Shown: positions 41,303 to 51,034, counted from the stretch's first letter. The stretch: DNA of 64,000 nucleotides from Chryseobacterium candidae (GCF_004916905.1 NZ_SDLV01000025.1:62001-126000), one strand, 5' to 3'. Program-made: numbers and translations. The notes: generated from the letters alone by a model not told the origin.

Positions 41303-43018
41303 ATGAATACACTAGAAAAAGCAAAACTTTGGTTAAGTGATACCTTCGATAAAGAAACGAGAGATGCCGTACAGGCTTTGATCAACAGCAATTCCCCTGA
41401 TCTGGAAGATTCTTTCTACAGAGAACTGGAATTCGGTACAGGAGGTATGCGTGGGATAATGGGAGTAGGAACCAACCGCTTGAATAAATATACATTGGGA
41501 CAAGCTACTCAAGGATTGGCTAATTATATGCTTCAGCAGTTCAAAGGAGAAGAGATTAAAGTGGCTATCGCTTATGATGTTCGTAATAACTCAAAAGAAT
41601 TCGGAAAACTGGTAGCAGATGTTTTGACAGCTAACGGAATTAAAGTACTGCTTTTCAAAGATCACAGACCGACTCCGGAATTGTCTTTCACTGTTCGTGA
41701 TAAAAAATGTAACGGAGGAATCGTGTTAACAGCTTCTCACAACCCGCCGGAATACAACGGTTACAAAGTATACTGGAATGACGGGGCGCAGATTGTTCCG
41801 CCTAATGATGAAGCCATTATCAATGAAGTATATTCCGTAAAATTTGAAGAAATTAAATTCAACGGAAATGATGATCTTATCGAGTGGATCGGAGAGGAGC
41901 AGGATGACGTGTATATTGATGCATGTATTGAAAACTCTACCTATCAGAATGTTGGAAAAGAAAACTTAAATATTGTTTTCACATCCATCCACGGAACAAC
42001 GTATACCACTGTTCCTAAAGCTCTTGAAAAAGCAGGATTCAAAAAGGTAGATCTTGTAAGAGAACAGATGATCCCGAGCGGGAATTTCCCTACCGTAGAT
42101 TCTCCAAACCCGGAAGAGCCTGCAGCATTGGAAATGGCCATGGATCTGGCAAGAATCACCAATGCAGATATCGTGATCGGAACAGACCCGGATGGGGACA
42201 GATTAGGAATTGCAGTAAGAAATCTTGATGGCGAAATGCAGCTGTTGAATGGAAATCAAACCAATACCATTCTGACCTATTATATTCTGAACGAATGGAG
42301 AAAACAGGGAAGAATTACCGGAAAAGAGTTCATCGGTTCTACGATTGTAACTTCGGATATCTTCTTTGACATAGCCCAGAAATTCGGAGTAGAATGTAAA
42401 GTCGGTCTTACCGGATTCAAATGGATTGGAAAAATGATCCGTGAAGCAGAAGGAACACAGAAATTTGTATGTGGTGGTGAGGAAAGTTTCGGATTCATGA
42501 CCGGAGATTTTGTTCGTGATAAAGACTCTTGCGGAAGTATTCTTTTAGCCTGCGAAATTGCTGCATGGTGCAAAGCCAACGGAAAAACGATGTATCAGTA
42601 CATGATTGAGATCTATGAGGATCTTGGAATGTATTACGAAGGATTAATCAATATTGTAAGAAAAGGAAAAGAAGGAGCTGAAGAAATTCAGAACATGATG
42701 AAAAATTTCCGTGAAAATCCTCCAAAGGAACTGGCTGGCTCATTAGTAGAAGAAGTGAAAGACTTTAAAGAACAGACAAGTCTTACCATTTCTACAAATG
42801 AGAAAAAAGTAATGAATGATATTCCGAAGTCTAACGTTTTGATCTATTACACACAGGATGGAACAAAAGTATGCGTAAGACCTTCAGGAACAGAACCAAA
42901 AATTAAGTTTTATGTTTCAGTGAAGGATTCCATTACTTCAGAAGCTGATTTCAGAGACAAATTAAAATCATTGGAAGCTAAAATAGGAGCCGTTAAAACA
43001 GATTTAAAGCTGGATTAA
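41303..43018 (+). CDS. Phosphoglucomutase/phosphomannomutase family (PgcA-like)
   Basis: A 571-residue alpha-D-phosphohexomutase. Catalytic phosphoserine loop TASHNPPEYNGYK, metal-binding GTDPDGDRLGIA, sugar-binding GGEESFGF and phosphate-binding RPSGTEPKIKFYV are all present in order. The length fits the long PGM2/PgcA branch that makes glucose-1-phosphate and may handle ribose or mannose phosphates. Stand-alone gene. Confidence 0.93.
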   Translation: MNTLEKAKLWLSDTFDKETRDAVQALINSNSPDLEDSFYRELEFGTGGMRGIMGVGTNRLNKYTLGQATQGLANYMLQQFKGEEIKVAIAYDVRNNSKEFGKLVADVLTANGIKVLLFKDHRPTPELSFTVRDKKCNGGIVLTASHNPPEYNGYKVYWNDGAQIVPPNDEAIINEVYSVKFEEIKFNGNDDLIEWIGEEQDDVYIDACIENSTYQNVGKENLNIVFTSIHGTTYTTVPKALEKAGFKKVDLVREQMIPSGNFPTVDSPNPEEPAALEMAMDLARITNADIVIGTDPDGDRLGIAVRNLDGEMQLLNGNQTNTILTYYILNEWRKQGRITGKEFIGSTIVTSDIFFDIAQKFGVECKVGLTGFKWIGKMIREAEGTQKFVCGGEESFGFMTGDFVRDKDSCGSILLACEIAAWCKANGKTMYQYMIEIYEDLGMYYEGLINIVRKGKEGAEEIQNMMKNFRENPPKELAGSLVEEVKDFKEQTSLTISTNEKKVMNDIPKSNVLIYYTQDGTKVCVRPSGTEPKIKFYVSVKDSITSEADFRDKLKSLEAKIGAVKTDLKLD

Positions 43019-43098
43019 TGCTCTGAAAAGAGCAGGGGATCATGAAAAAAATAAGAAGATTCATGGAGAACGATAATATAAATTTAAAATAAGAAAAA

Positions 43099-44352
43099 GT
43101 GAAAGTTTCAAAATTAGCAGCGAACCTGATCGGTTCTGAAATTGTAAAAATTGGTAACGAAGTAAATGATCTAAAAGCAAAAGGAGCGGAAATTGCCAAT
43201 CTTACTATTGGTGATCTGAATTCTAATATCTATCCTATTCCGGCATTGCTGAAGGAAGAAATTCAGAAAGCATATCAGAATAATCTGACGAACTATCCGC
43301 CTGCAAACGGACTTTTATCTTTAAGAAAAGAAGTTTCCAAAGACCTTAAAAAAAGATGGAATCTTGATTACTCTCCAGATGATATTCTGATTACCGCAGG
43401 ATCAAGACCTTTGATCTATGCCGTTTACAAAACAATCGTAGACGCAGGAGATAAAGTAGTTTATCCTACACCATCATGGAACAACAATCACTATGCTTAT
43501 CTTACTTCAGCCAACGCTGTAGAAGTGAAAACAAAACCTGAAACTAACTTTCTTCCAACGGCAGATGATTTAAGACCGCATTTGGATGGAGCAGTATTAT
43601 TGGCACTTTGTTCACCATTGAATCCTACGGGAACCATGTTTACAAGAGAACAACTTTCAGAAATCTGTGAATTGGTGATCGCTGAAAACAAAAAAAGAGG
43701 TGCAGACGAAAAACCGTTATACTTGATGTATGACCAGATTTATTCTTGCCTTACTTTCGGTGCTGAGCACGTAGATCCTGTTTCTCTTTTCCCTGAAATG
43801 AAAGACTACACGATCTATATTGATGGTATTTCAAAATGCCTTGCAGCAACCGGAGTGCGTGTAGGATGGGGATTCGGACCTTCTCATATTCTTGATAAAA
43901 TGAAAGCGCTTCTTACGCATGTTGGAGCATGGGCACCAAAACCAGAGCAGGAAGCAACCGCTAAATTCTATGAAAATTCAGAGAACGTAGATACTTTTGT
44001 TGATGATTTTAAAGCGAAACTTGAAGAAAGTTTAAAAGTTCTTCACAACGGAGTTCAGCATTTAAAAGGAAAAGGGCTTGCTGTAGACAGTATTGAACCA
44101 ATGGGAGCGCTTTATCTTACTATTAAATTAGACTATATCGGAAAAACAAAACCAGATGGAGCAGTCATTGAAAACTCTTCAGATCTGGTATTCTACTTGA
44201 TTAATGAAGCAGGAGTGGCTTTAGTACCATTCTCAGCCTTCGGAGAAGAAAAATCTGAACCTTGGTTCCGTGCTTCTGTAGGAGGATTGGCTGTAGATGA
44301 GATCAAAGTAATGCTTCCAAAACTGGAAAGTGCTTTGAACAAATTAAAGTAA
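43099..44352 (+). CDS. Class I/II pyridoxal-phosphate aminotransferase
   Basis: A 417-residue fold-type I enzyme starting at a GTG, since no ATG lies before the conserved KVSKLAANLIGSEI start. Family blocks are ITAGSRPLIYAVYK, CSPLNPTGTMF (cofactor-side Asn), YLMYDQIYS, and the PLP-lysine motif DGISKCLAATGVRVGWGFGP. The C-terminal arginine block is WFRASVGG. Substrate cannot be assigned; aspartate-type aminotransferase activity is the default for this branch. Confidence 0.88.
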   Translation: MKVSKLAANLIGSEIVKIGNEVNDLKAKGAEIANLTIGDLNSNIYPIPALLKEEIQKAYQNNLTNYPPANGLLSLRKEVSKDLKKRWNLDYSPDDILITAGSRPLIYAVYKTIVDAGDKVVYPTPSWNNNHYAYLTSANAVEVKTKPETNFLPTADDLRPHLDGAVLLALCSPLNPTGTMFTREQLSEICELVIAENKKRGADEKPLYLMYDQIYSCLTFGAEHVDPVSLFPEMKDYTIYIDGISKCLAATGVRVGWGFGPSHILDKMKALLTHVGAWAPKPEQEATAKFYENSENVDTFVDDFKAKLEESLKVLHNGVQHLKGKGLAVDSIEPMGALYLTIKLDYIGKTKPDGAVIENSSDLVFYLINEAGVALVPFSAFGEEKSEPWFRASVGGLAVDEIKVMLPKLESALNKLK

Positions 44353-44417
44353 TCTTTACTTAGAATATAAATGTTTCGGCTCTGTCCGGCATGACATCGT
44401 TAAAATAAACCAATAGT

Positions 44418-44452
44418 ATTGACTGTGTCACGCTGAGCGGAGTCGAAGCGTT
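44418..44452. repeat. Dispersed repeat fragment with TGTCACGCTGAGCGGAGTCG
   Basis: A GC-rich patch in an AT-rich gap. Its pattern TGTCAnnCTGAnCG resembles the right arm of the 135-bp element at 22087-22221, where the complement reads TGTCATTCTGAACG, so the two may be relatives. Confidence 0.4.
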
Positions 44453-44472
44453 TTTACATACCTTATACAGCC

Positions 44473-45063
44473 ATGAAACTTCCGCGAAAATCTTTTCTTA
44501 AAACAAAATATGTGTTTTTTTCAACGTTGGCAATCATCATAGTAGTGATTCTCAGCGTTTGGTTTTCAGGAAAAGCAGATCATCGTTCACTATTTCAGAA
44601 TTCAATCTTGTCAACTTCTGTTTTGGCTGGGGCATTTTTCCTGTTTATCAGTATAGGACTCTATTCTGGGTTAAAATTAAAAGATAATGTAGGAAATATT
44701 TTAAACCAGGAAAGAATACAAAGATATGCAGATAAAATGCCAAAATTTGATGGTTTTGAGTTTGATCCACCAGCAATTGGTGATGGAATAGGAGGTGTTA
44801 TTTTATCAATTCTTTTATGGATTGTAATTTCAATTCTACTTATTTTTCTTTCCTATTTTTTCGGTCTTTTCTTTTGGTCTGCTGTATTATTATTAGGAGC
44901 TATTCTGTATTGGATTTTTTTCAGAGCTTTGAGATTGGTTTTCAAAAACTCCGGAAAATGTAAGGGGGATTTGCTAAAAAGTTTCGGATTCGGATTTTTT
45001 TATTCTTTTCTCTATATCTCCTGGATGTATGGAATTATTTTTCTGATCAAATATTTGAATTGA
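44473..45063 (+). CDS. Four-helix membrane protein, unknown
   Basis: A 196-residue protein with hydrophobic segments at about 14-30, 44-62, 98-122 and 125-145, plus a C-terminal one at 170-192. A charged loop (residues 75-95, ADKMPKFDGFEFDPPAIGDG) lies between. I recognise no domain. Its basic start MKLPRKSFLKTK indicates an inner-membrane protein with its N-terminus in the cytosol. Confidence 0.6.
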   Translation: MKLPRKSFLKTKYVFFSTLAIIIVVILSVWFSGKADHRSLFQNSILSTSVLAGAFFLFISIGLYSGLKLKDNVGNILNQERIQRYADKMPKFDGFEFDPPAIGDGIGGVILSILLWIVISILLIFLSYFFGLFFWSAVLLLGAILYWIFFRALRLVFKNSGKCKGDLLKSFGFGFFYSFLYISWMYGIIFLIKYLN

Positions 45064-45139
45064 AGTTACATTTACTTCTCAAAAAATTAAATAAATATTA
45101 AAAGTTAAATAATTACTTTTTCTACACCCAGTTAGGAAT

Positions 45140-45147
45140 TATCTTTG
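45140..45147 (+). promoter_or_regulatory. Promoter -7 box TATCTTTG of the PAP2 gene
   Basis: A TAnnTTTG match 42 bases upstream of the ATG at 45190. Confidence 0.55.
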
Positions 45148-45189
45148 AGGTTTTTACACACCTGAATATAATAAGTCGAAAATTATACG

Positions 45190-46176
45190 ATGAAAAAACT
45201 GAGATTTCTATTCTTGCCAGTTTCAATACTGGTATGCTCACAAGAGGTTGATACTCTGAAGGTACAAGAACCTGCTAAGGAAGTTAAGCTTCCAAAAGTA
45301 CAAACTTATACTTTAAAAGACGGATCTGTCCGAACATATCCGAAACCTAAACTTCTGGACTTTGTAACCAAATTACCCAGAAACTTTATCAATACCAATA
45401 AAGATTTTGTAGCAAAAGATCACGCTTACTATCTGGGAGGAGCTGTTGCATCGACTTTGATTCTCATACCATTTGACCAGAAACTGATTGACAATTCAAG
45501 AGAACTGGCAGAAAGATGGGGAATGGATAAGGATAACAATTATCACAAACTGGGAGGTGTTTTTAAAATTCCTAAAGACATTGGATCTACCCTGTACCTG
45601 ATAGGAAATGGTTCTACATTAGTATTGTTAGGAATTGGTTTCGGAACCTATGGACTGATAAAAGATGATTACAGAGCCCAGGCTACCGCCAGTGGTTTAA
45701 TGGAAAGCTTAATTCTTTCAGGAGTTTTTACCCAAACCCTTAAAAGAATTACCGGAAGAGAAAGCCCTTTTATTGCTGAAGAATATGGCCATAAAGGAGG
45801 GGCGTGGAATCCGTTTCCAAGCTTTTCGGCATTCAGCAAAAATACTTCGAATTATGATGCAATGCCATCAGGGCATTTAACCACCTTTATGGCTGGGATT
45901 ACAGTAATTGCAGATAATTATCCGGATGCAAAATGGATAAAACCGGTAGGATATACCTTAGCCGGAGCGTTATGCTTTCAAATGATGCAGAGTAAGGTTC
46001 ACTGGGCTTCAGACTACCCTCTGGCTTTATTAATGGGATATTTTATAGGAAAAACCATCTCAAAAAGCAGATACACATCATCAGAAGGAACAATCGGAAA
46101 GACAAAGTATAATCTTAACTTTATAGCATCCCGCCAATGGGAATACAATATGGTAGGTGTAAAACTCTCTTTTTAA
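45190..46176 (+). CDS. PAP2-family phosphatase
   Basis: A 328-residue protein with an N-terminal signal-like segment and several membrane segments. The three phosphatase motifs are present: KRITGRESPF (KxxxxxxRP-like), PSGHLTTFMAG and SKVHWASDYPLALLMG (the SR-x5-H-x3-D motif with His and Asp). It should remove phosphate from lipid phosphates such as undecaprenyl diphosphate, or phosphatidate, on the periplasmic side. Stand-alone gene. Confidence 0.85.
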   Translation: MKKLRFLFLPVSILVCSQEVDTLKVQEPAKEVKLPKVQTYTLKDGSVRTYPKPKLLDFVTKLPRNFINTNKDFVAKDHAYYLGGAVASTLILIPFDQKLIDNSRELAERWGMDKDNNYHKLGGVFKIPKDIGSTLYLIGNGSTLVLLGIGFGTYGLIKDDYRAQATASGLMESLILSGVFTQTLKRITGRESPFIAEEYGHKGGAWNPFPSFSAFSKNTSNYDAMPSGHLTTFMAGITVIADNYPDAKWIKPVGYTLAGALCFQMMQSKVHWASDYPLALLMGYFIGKTISKSRYTSSEGTIGKTKYNLNFIASRQWEYNMVGVKLSF

Positions 46177-46315
46177 ACTGCTGAAATCTCTGTTTTTTTG
46201 AGTAAATAAGATACTTTTCACTACATTTGATCTCAGGATAAAAGGATTTTCGGATTTTTATAATTACCGGAATGAAACCTGCTGATTTTAAAATAATTAC
46301 TTAATATCGTATTGA

Positions 46316-47038
46316 ATGAAAATAATCGCTGTTATCCCTGCCCGTTACGAAGCAAGCCGTTTTCCGGGGAAATTAATGCAGATTTTAGGAGAAAAAACAG
46401 TTATTACCACTACCTATCAGAATGTAGTGGAAACCGGACTGTTTGATGAAGTGTTTGTCGCCACAGACTCAGAAATTATTTTTGATGAAATTGTAAAAAA
46501 CAACGGAAAAGCCGTGATGACAGGGCAGCACGAGACGGGAAGCGACCGTATTGCTGAAGCAGTACAGACTATAGACTGTGACATCGTGATCAATGTTCAG
46601 GGAGATGAACCTTTCCTTAAGCTCGAACCTTTACAGCAGCTGATTGAAGTTTTCAGAAATGACAACCAACAGGAAATATCTTTAGCTTCTTTGAAAATAC
46701 AACTGCATGAAAAAGAAGAAATTGAAAACCCGAATAATGTAAAAGTGATTACTGATAATAATGATTTCGCTTTATATTTTAGCCGCTCCGTAATTCCTTT
46801 CCACAGAGAAATTTCTTATGATGTAAGCTATTTCAAGCATATTGGAGTATATGCGTTCAGAAAAGAAGCTTTATTACAGTTTTCAAAGCTGGCTATGAAA
46901 CCATTGGAAATTTCCGAAAAGATTGAATGCATCCGCTATCTTGAATATGGAATGAAAATCAAAATGATAGAAACCAATTTCGTAGGAGTTGGTATTGATA
47001 CTCCGGAAGATCTTGAAAAAGCACGGAAACTGATCTGA
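46316..47038 (+). CDS. kdsB: 3-deoxy-manno-octulosonate cytidylyltransferase
   Basis: A 240-residue CMP-KDO synthase of standard length. Markers are the start [18 protein letters not shown], the [15 protein letters not shown] loop, GSDRIAEAV, the nucleotide-binding [10 protein letters not shown] and the C-terminal [13 protein letters not shown]. It activates KDO with CTP for lipid A-core assembly, so the organism makes KDO-containing lipopolysaccharide. Confidence 0.96.
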   Translation: MKIIAVIPARYEASRFPGKLMQILGEKTVITTTYQNVVETGLFDEVFVATDSEIIFDEIVKNNGKAVMTGQHETGSDRIAEAVQTIDCDIVINVQGDEPFLKLEPLQQLIEVFRNDNQQEISLASLKIQLHEKEEIENPNNVKVITDNNDFALYFSRSVIPFHREISYDVSYFKHIGVYAFRKEALLQFSKLAMKPLEISEKIECIRYLEYGMKIKMIETNFVGVGIDTPEDLEKARKLI

Positions 47039-47040
47039 AA

Positions 47041-47094
47041 TTAGCAAATTGACCTTTATCATTTTGCCTTTTTGCAATTTTACATAAATCCCCC
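47041..47094. repeat. Weak heptad-periodic stretch after kdsB
   Basis: Directly after the stop, short units such as AATTAGC and AAATTGA are followed by opposite-sense CATTTTG, CCTTTTT and GCAATTT. It resembles the clearer heptad inverted repeats, but the match is poor. Confidence 0.3.
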
Positions 47095-47102
47095 TATATT
47101 TG
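47095..47102 (+). promoter_or_regulatory. Promoter -7 box TATATTTG
   Basis: A TAnnTTTG match 18 bases upstream of the LolA-like gene start. Confidence 0.6.
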
Positions 47103-47120
47103 AATTTATAAATAAAATTA

Positions 47121-47783
47121 ATGAAGAAGTTACTATTAGTATTTGGACTGATATTTTCGCATGTGATATTCGGACAGACCGCAAAGGAAATTATTGATAA
47201 GAACATTGAATTATCCGGAGGATTAACCAATTGGAAATTGTTAAACTCAGTATTGCTTCAGGGAAAAGTAATATTGGGAATCAAAGATGAATATCCGATC
47301 AGAATTTTCCAGCAGCGTCCAAATCTTACTAAGACATTGATTACTACAGGCGGAAAAGAAACCGCAATTGAAGGCTTTGACGGTACGAAAGGGTATGCCA
47401 TGAATTATGCAGCCAACAAGCTTCAGGAGTATCCTGAATATGTACCGGAAAGCTTTGATAATGACTTCATTGATTGGGAAAACAAAGGGTTTGATGCCAG
47501 ATATCTCGGAAAAGAAAAAGTAGGAGAGATCTACTGCCATAAGGTAGAGCTTACCAAAAATGTGAATAAGAATATGTATTATTTTGATACAAAAACTTAT
47601 ATGCTGATCAAAGAAGTGAAAAAAGATGAAACGCTGATCTATTCTGATTTTAAAAAAGTTGGAAACATAATCATGCCTTTCAGAATTGAATCTTCAAGTG
47701 CTAAAAAAGACGGAGATTATGTGATGTTATTAAACAGAGTAGACATCAATAAAGTATTCCCCGCTAATATTTTTAAGTTTTAA
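47121..47783 (+). CDS. Outer-membrane lipoprotein-sorting (LolA-like) protein
   Basis: A 220-residue protein with a signal peptide (residues 1-18). The mature part follows the LolA-like plan: KEIIDKNIELSGGLTNWKLLNSVLLQGK, then a series of amphipathic strands including IRIFQQRPNLTKTLI, GFDGTKGYAMN and KNMYYFDTKTYMLIKEVK. It may carry lipids or lipoproteins across the periplasm; the true cargo is unknown. glutathione peroxidase follows after 34 bases. Confidence 0.7.
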   Translation: MKKLLLVFGLIFSHVIFGQTAKEIIDKNIELSGGLTNWKLLNSVLLQGKVILGIKDEYPIRIFQQRPNLTKTLITTGGKETAIEGFDGTKGYAMNYAANKLQEYPEYVPESFDNDFIDWENKGFDARYLGKEKVGEIYCHKVELTKNVNKNMYYFDTKTYMLIKEVKKDETLIYSDFKKVGNIIMPFRIESSSAKKDGDYVMLLNRVDINKVFPANIFKF

Positions 47784-47817
47784 CTCAACTGCAGTTCTCT
47801 GCACAAAATTATAAGAA

Positions 47818-48393
47818 ATGAAAAAGATTTTTTTACTGCTGCTTTCTTTCATGGCATTCCTGCAAAGCTGCAACAACCAAAAAAGTGAAATTTCTAAAGC
47901 TAAAACCACAGAACTTATGGGAAAAACAATATATGACTTCAAAGTAGAAGGTCTTGATGGCAAAGAAATCAATTTTGAAGATTTCAAAGGGAAGAAAATC
48001 CTGATTGTCAATACGGCTTCAGAATGTGGATTTACCCCACAGTATGCAGATCTTGAAAAGGTATATGAACAATATAAAGATAAATTGGTAGTGATAGGAT
48101 TTCCTGCTAATAATTTCGGTGGACAGGAACCTGGAACCAACACCGAAATTGGGGCTTTCTGCCAGAAAAATTATGGAGTAACATTCCCAATGGCCGCTAA
48201 AGTTTCTGTAAAAGGAGATGATACCGCACCCATCTTTAAATATCTTACTGAAAAGGAGTTGAACGGAGTAAAAAATACAAGCATCCTTTGGAACTTCACC
48301 AAATTCCTGGTGGACGAAAACGGAAAACTGATTGATTCTTTTGTAAGCACTACAAAGCCTACTGACGAGGCTATTACAAAGTATCTGAAATAA
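47818..48393 (+). CDS. Glutathione peroxidase-family lipoprotein
   Basis: A 191-residue thioredoxin-fold peroxidase. The peroxidatic cysteine lies in VNTASECGFTPQYADLEKVY; FPANNFGGQEPG holds the catalytic Gln, and LWNFTKFLVDENG the catalytic Trp. A lipobox-like LQSC at the start indicates a periplasmic lipoprotein. Such Cys-type enzymes usually use thioredoxin rather than glutathione. It lies between the LolA-like gene and the ADP-ribosylglycohydrolase gene. Confidence 0.9.
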   Translation: MKKIFLLLLSFMAFLQSCNNQKSEISKAKTTELMGKTIYDFKVEGLDGKEINFEDFKGKKILIVNTASECGFTPQYADLEKVYEQYKDKLVVIGFPANNFGGQEPGTNTEIGAFCQKNYGVTFPMAAKVSVKGDDTAPIFKYLTEKELNGVKNTSILWNFTKFLVDENGKLIDSFVSTTKPTDEAITKYLK

Positions 48394-48404
48394 TAAATTA
48401 CTAT

Positions 48405-49310
48405 ATGGATTTTCCGGATCGGTTTGAAGCTTGCATTGTTAGCGGAGCAATTGGAGATGCGTGGGGAAGCAGCTATGAAAATGAAGTTGAAACCGATGAT
48501 TCACAGATTTATTATTTAGGAAAAAAGAATATAAAGAAAAGAGTTTGGAGTATTACGGATGATACGCAAATGACTTTGGCAACTTGTGAAGTTTTGTCTG
48601 AAGGTAATTTTACTCCTGAAAATCTTATCAATAAATTTGTAGAATATTACAGAAGCCGTAAATTAACAGGAATTGGCGCTTCTACACTTAAGGCAATTTT
48701 AGATACAGAAGCCGGTATTCATTGGAGTCTGGCTGGTAGAATTGGAGAGTTTGCCGCAGGAAACGGAGGAGCGATGAGAATTGCTCCTTTTGCTTTTTTC
48801 TCAGATATTACAAGGCAAAATATTCACGATGCTTGTAAGGTAACACACAGAAATGATGAAGCCTTTTCTGGAGCTTTGGCTGTTTTCCTTTCTATAAAAG
48901 CAATCCTCAATTCTGATTGGAATGGAAAAAATAATCTTTTTGATATTATTATTCCAGAAATTCCTGATACCAATGTAAGAGATAGATTAATTGAAATTAA
49001 TTCAACAGGAAATAATTCTTCAATTTCAGAAATATCAAAATTTGGCAATAATGGCTATGTTGTTAATTCAGTTCCTTTTGCTATTTACTGCTCAACCAAA
49101 ATTATTGATTTAGGTCTGGAAGAAATGTTGAAACAAATTATCAGTTCGGGAGGAGATACAGATACCAATGCTTCAATTGCCGGACAAATTGCGGGAGCAT
49201 TGATCGGAACTGAAAATATTCCCCATGAATTAATTTTGAAACTTAAAAAACTACCGGATTATAAATGGATCAAGCCAATTATTGATGTAACAAAACAGAA
49301 AATAAGTTAA
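48405..49310 (+). CDS. ADP-ribosylglycohydrolase family protein
   Basis: A 301-residue all-helical enzyme. Metal and substrate motifs are CIVSGAIGDAWGSSYE, the binuclear Mg motif TDDTQMTLATCEVL and the late SSGGDTDTNASIAGQIAGALIG. Family members remove ADP-ribose from proteins or from nitrogenase reductase, or act on related nucleosides. It starts 11 bases after glutathione peroxidase; the 3' end meets the oppositely oriented next gene with a gap of 4 bases. Confidence 0.88.
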   Translation: MDFPDRFEACIVSGAIGDAWGSSYENEVETDDSQIYYLGKKNIKKRVWSITDDTQMTLATCEVLSEGNFTPENLINKFVEYYRSRKLTGIGASTLKAILDTEAGIHWSLAGRIGEFAAGNGGAMRIAPFAFFSDITRQNIHDACKVTHRNDEAFSGALAVFLSIKAILNSDWNGKNNLFDIIIPEIPDTNVRDRLIEINSTGNNSSISEISKFGNNGYVVNSVPFAIYCSTKIIDLGLEEMLKQIISSGGDTDTNASIAGQIAGALIGTENIPHELILKLKKLPDYKWIKPIIDVTKQKIS

Positions 49311-49314
49311 AGAA

Positions 49315-49971
49315 TTATCCATTACTTTTCTCTGCAAAACAGAAAATATTCCCCAGTTTGATACTGGAATAGCCATTGCTTTTTATTTTTGAAGAATTGA
49401 TCATGGCCTTTGCCAGAATATCCGTCGGCAGTGGTTTTTGACTTTCTAATAACCCCAGTTTATTAGCAAATTTGATAATACGGCTTCCCAAAACTTCCCC
49501 GGTTCTTTCAGAGTCTTTTCGTTCAAGCATTCCAGGTTTAAAAATAGTGATCTTATTAAAATGTAACTGTTTTACAGCTTCTTCCAGTTCACCTTTCATT
49601 TTGGAATAAAAAATCTTAGACTGTGGATTCGCACCATAAGCCGATACCAGAATATAATCTTCCACTTCATTATCTTTCGCTGCTTTCGCAAATTGATATT
49701 GGTAGTCAAAATCTACTTTCTTCTGGGCCTCTTTGCTTCCGGCATCCTTTAAAGTGGTTCCCAGGCACGAAAATGCCACATCTCCCTTCACCATCTCTTT
49801 CCACTCCTCCGGTTTTTCAAAATTCACCACATGAACTTTTAGCTTATCATTTTGAATATCAACAGGCTTTCTGACAAAGATATCCACTTCATCAAATTCT
49901 TTATCATTCAATAACTGATTGACAAGATCTTTTCCTGTGGCACCTGTAGCACCTATTACCAGAGCTTTCAT
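49315..49971 (-). CDS. NAD(P)H-binding atypical SDR oxidoreductase (HTATIP2-like)
   Basis: A 218-residue Rossmann protein. The dinucleotide motif KALVIGATGATGKDLVNQLL opens it; GDVAFSCLGTTLKDAGSKE and YILVSAYGANPQSKIFYSKMKGELE (with the Tyr/Lys pair region) follow. The layout is that of NAD(P)-binding atypical SDRs of the TIP30/YtfG group. Substrate unknown. Convergent with the upstream gene. Confidence 0.82.
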   Translation of the reverse strand: MKALVIGATGATGKDLVNQLLNDKEFDEVDIFVRKPVDIQNDKLKVHVVNFEKPEEWKEMVKGDVAFSCLGTTLKDAGSKEAQKKVDFDYQYQFAKAAKDNEVEDYILVSAYGANPQSKIFYSKMKGELEEAVKQLHFNKITIFKPGMLERKDSERTGEVLGSRIIKFANKLGLLESQKPLPTDILAKAMINSSKIKSNGYSSIKLGNIFCFAEKSNG

Positions 49972-50039
49972 AATAATTGTGGTTTTGTGAGATTATTTCT
50001 TTCTTAAATTTACTAAATTTGAATCAAAGATTAAAGAAT

Positions 50040-50087
50040 TATCTCAGATATGATTTAATCATTACCCATTACTGATCACTCATTATT
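50040..50087. repeat. Heptad-like stretch upstream of the MmcQ/YjbR gene
   Basis: Seven-base phased units with a common CATTA/ATCA core (ATCATTA, CCCATTA, CTGATCA, CTCATTA) run up to the promoter box. Weak left-hand partners precede them. Confidence 0.4.
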
Positions 50088-50095
50088 TATATTTG
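50088..50095 (+). promoter_or_regulatory. TATATTTG box abutting the MmcQ/YjbR start
   Basis: A TAnnTTTG match only 2 bases before the ATG. If used, initiation would fall at or after the start codon, so the transcript might be leaderless or the real promoter lies elsewhere. Confidence 0.35.
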
Positions 50096-50097
50096 AT

Positions 50098-50451
50098 ATG
50101 GATGCCAACGAAATTTTAGATTACTGTCTTGCCAAAAAAGGAGTTACGGAAAGTTTTCCGTTTGATAATGAAACTCTTGTGATGAAAGTAGACACCAAAA
50201 TGTTTTTACTGATGGGACTTGAGAGACAACCGTTGGCTATTAATGTAAAAACAGATCCTGAATGGAGCGCAGAGCTTAGAGAGCAATATCCTCAGATTAC
50301 AGGTGCCTATCACATGAATAAAACCCACTGGAATTCTGTAACTGTAGATGGATTGAAAAGAGATCTGATCTTTAAACTCATTGATCAATCCTATGATCTG
50401 GTTTTTAAATCCCTGACTAAAAAAGCTCAGAATGAAGTAAATTCTTTATAA
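50098..50451 (+). CDS. MmcQ/YjbR-family DNA-binding protein
   Basis: A 117-residue CyaY-like fold protein. MDANEILDYCLAKKGVTESFPFDNETLVMKV, the PLAINVKTDPEWSAELREQY segment and HMNKTHWNSV match the MmcQ/YjbR family (double-wing DNA-binding or general ligand fold). Function unclear. The only ATG at the N-terminus lies just behind the repeat. Confidence 0.85.
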   Translation: MDANEILDYCLAKKGVTESFPFDNETLVMKVDTKMFLLMGLERQPLAINVKTDPEWSAELREQYPQITGAYHMNKTHWNSVTVDGLKRDLIFKLIDQSYDLVFKSLTKKAQNEVNSL

Positions 50452-50533
50452 CAAATAAAATAAATTGAGGTACGGAATTTGTTATCTATTACCGGTGAAA
50501 TAATATACTTAACATTAATAAAATAAATAACAA

Positions 50534-51028
50534 ATGAGAAACCACCTTTTATTATTCTTTGCAGCGGGCACAATAGTGCTGTCAGGCTGCACTAAACCAC
50601 AAAACAAAAGTACTGCTGAAAAAGCCGTTCCGGCTGCTTCAACATCTGAAGTTTCTTCTTCCAAAAATCTTACATTAGAATTTACAGGGACAGATAATTT
50701 TAATATCAAAAATCCAAAGTTAAAGGTAAGTTTATATGCCCATGATCCCCTTTTAGCTGATGCTCCAGCTACATTAATTACAGAAAAAGAGTATGAGCAA
50801 ACATCCGTTCCTTTTACTATTGATCTTCCCGTACCTAAAGATGCTGCCAGCCGTATTAATCCCAAAGCAGCCGGAGATATGAAATATTACGTCTCAATAG
50901 AATGGGACTCTGACGGCAATGGTAAAGCAGGTGAAAAAAGAGATATCTACATAGACCACGATAAAGAATTTCCCAATGTGAAATTAAACGGCGAACCACA
51001 AAAAGTCTATCTAAAAATATTAAAATAA
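50534..51028 (+). CDS. Hypothetical lipoprotein
   Basis: A 164-residue lipoprotein (lipobox LSGC, Cys19). A Ser/Lys-rich linker follows the anchor, then a beta-rich domain (LTLEFTGTDNFNIKNPKLKVSLY.., FTIDLPVPKDAASRI, KYYVSIEWDSDGNGKAGEKRDIYIDH) that looks like an immunoglobulin-like or YbaY/DUF-type sandwich. No function known. Its 3' end faces ribF. Confidence 0.65.
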   Translation: MRNHLLLFFAAGTIVLSGCTKPQNKSTAEKAVPAASTSEVSSSKNLTLEFTGTDNFNIKNPKLKVSLYAHDPLLADAPATLITEKEYEQTSVPFTIDLPVPKDAASRINPKAAGDMKYYVSIEWDSDGNGKAGEKRDIYIDHDKEFPNVKLNGEPQKVYLKILK

Positions 51029-51034
51029 TCAAAA

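Noticed and set aside
43042..43092. 16-codon ORF (MKKIRRFMENDNINLK) directly before the aminotransferase gene
   Set aside because: Too short to judge, with no promoter, terminator or recognisable leader. It may be a leader peptide, but there is no attenuator structure.
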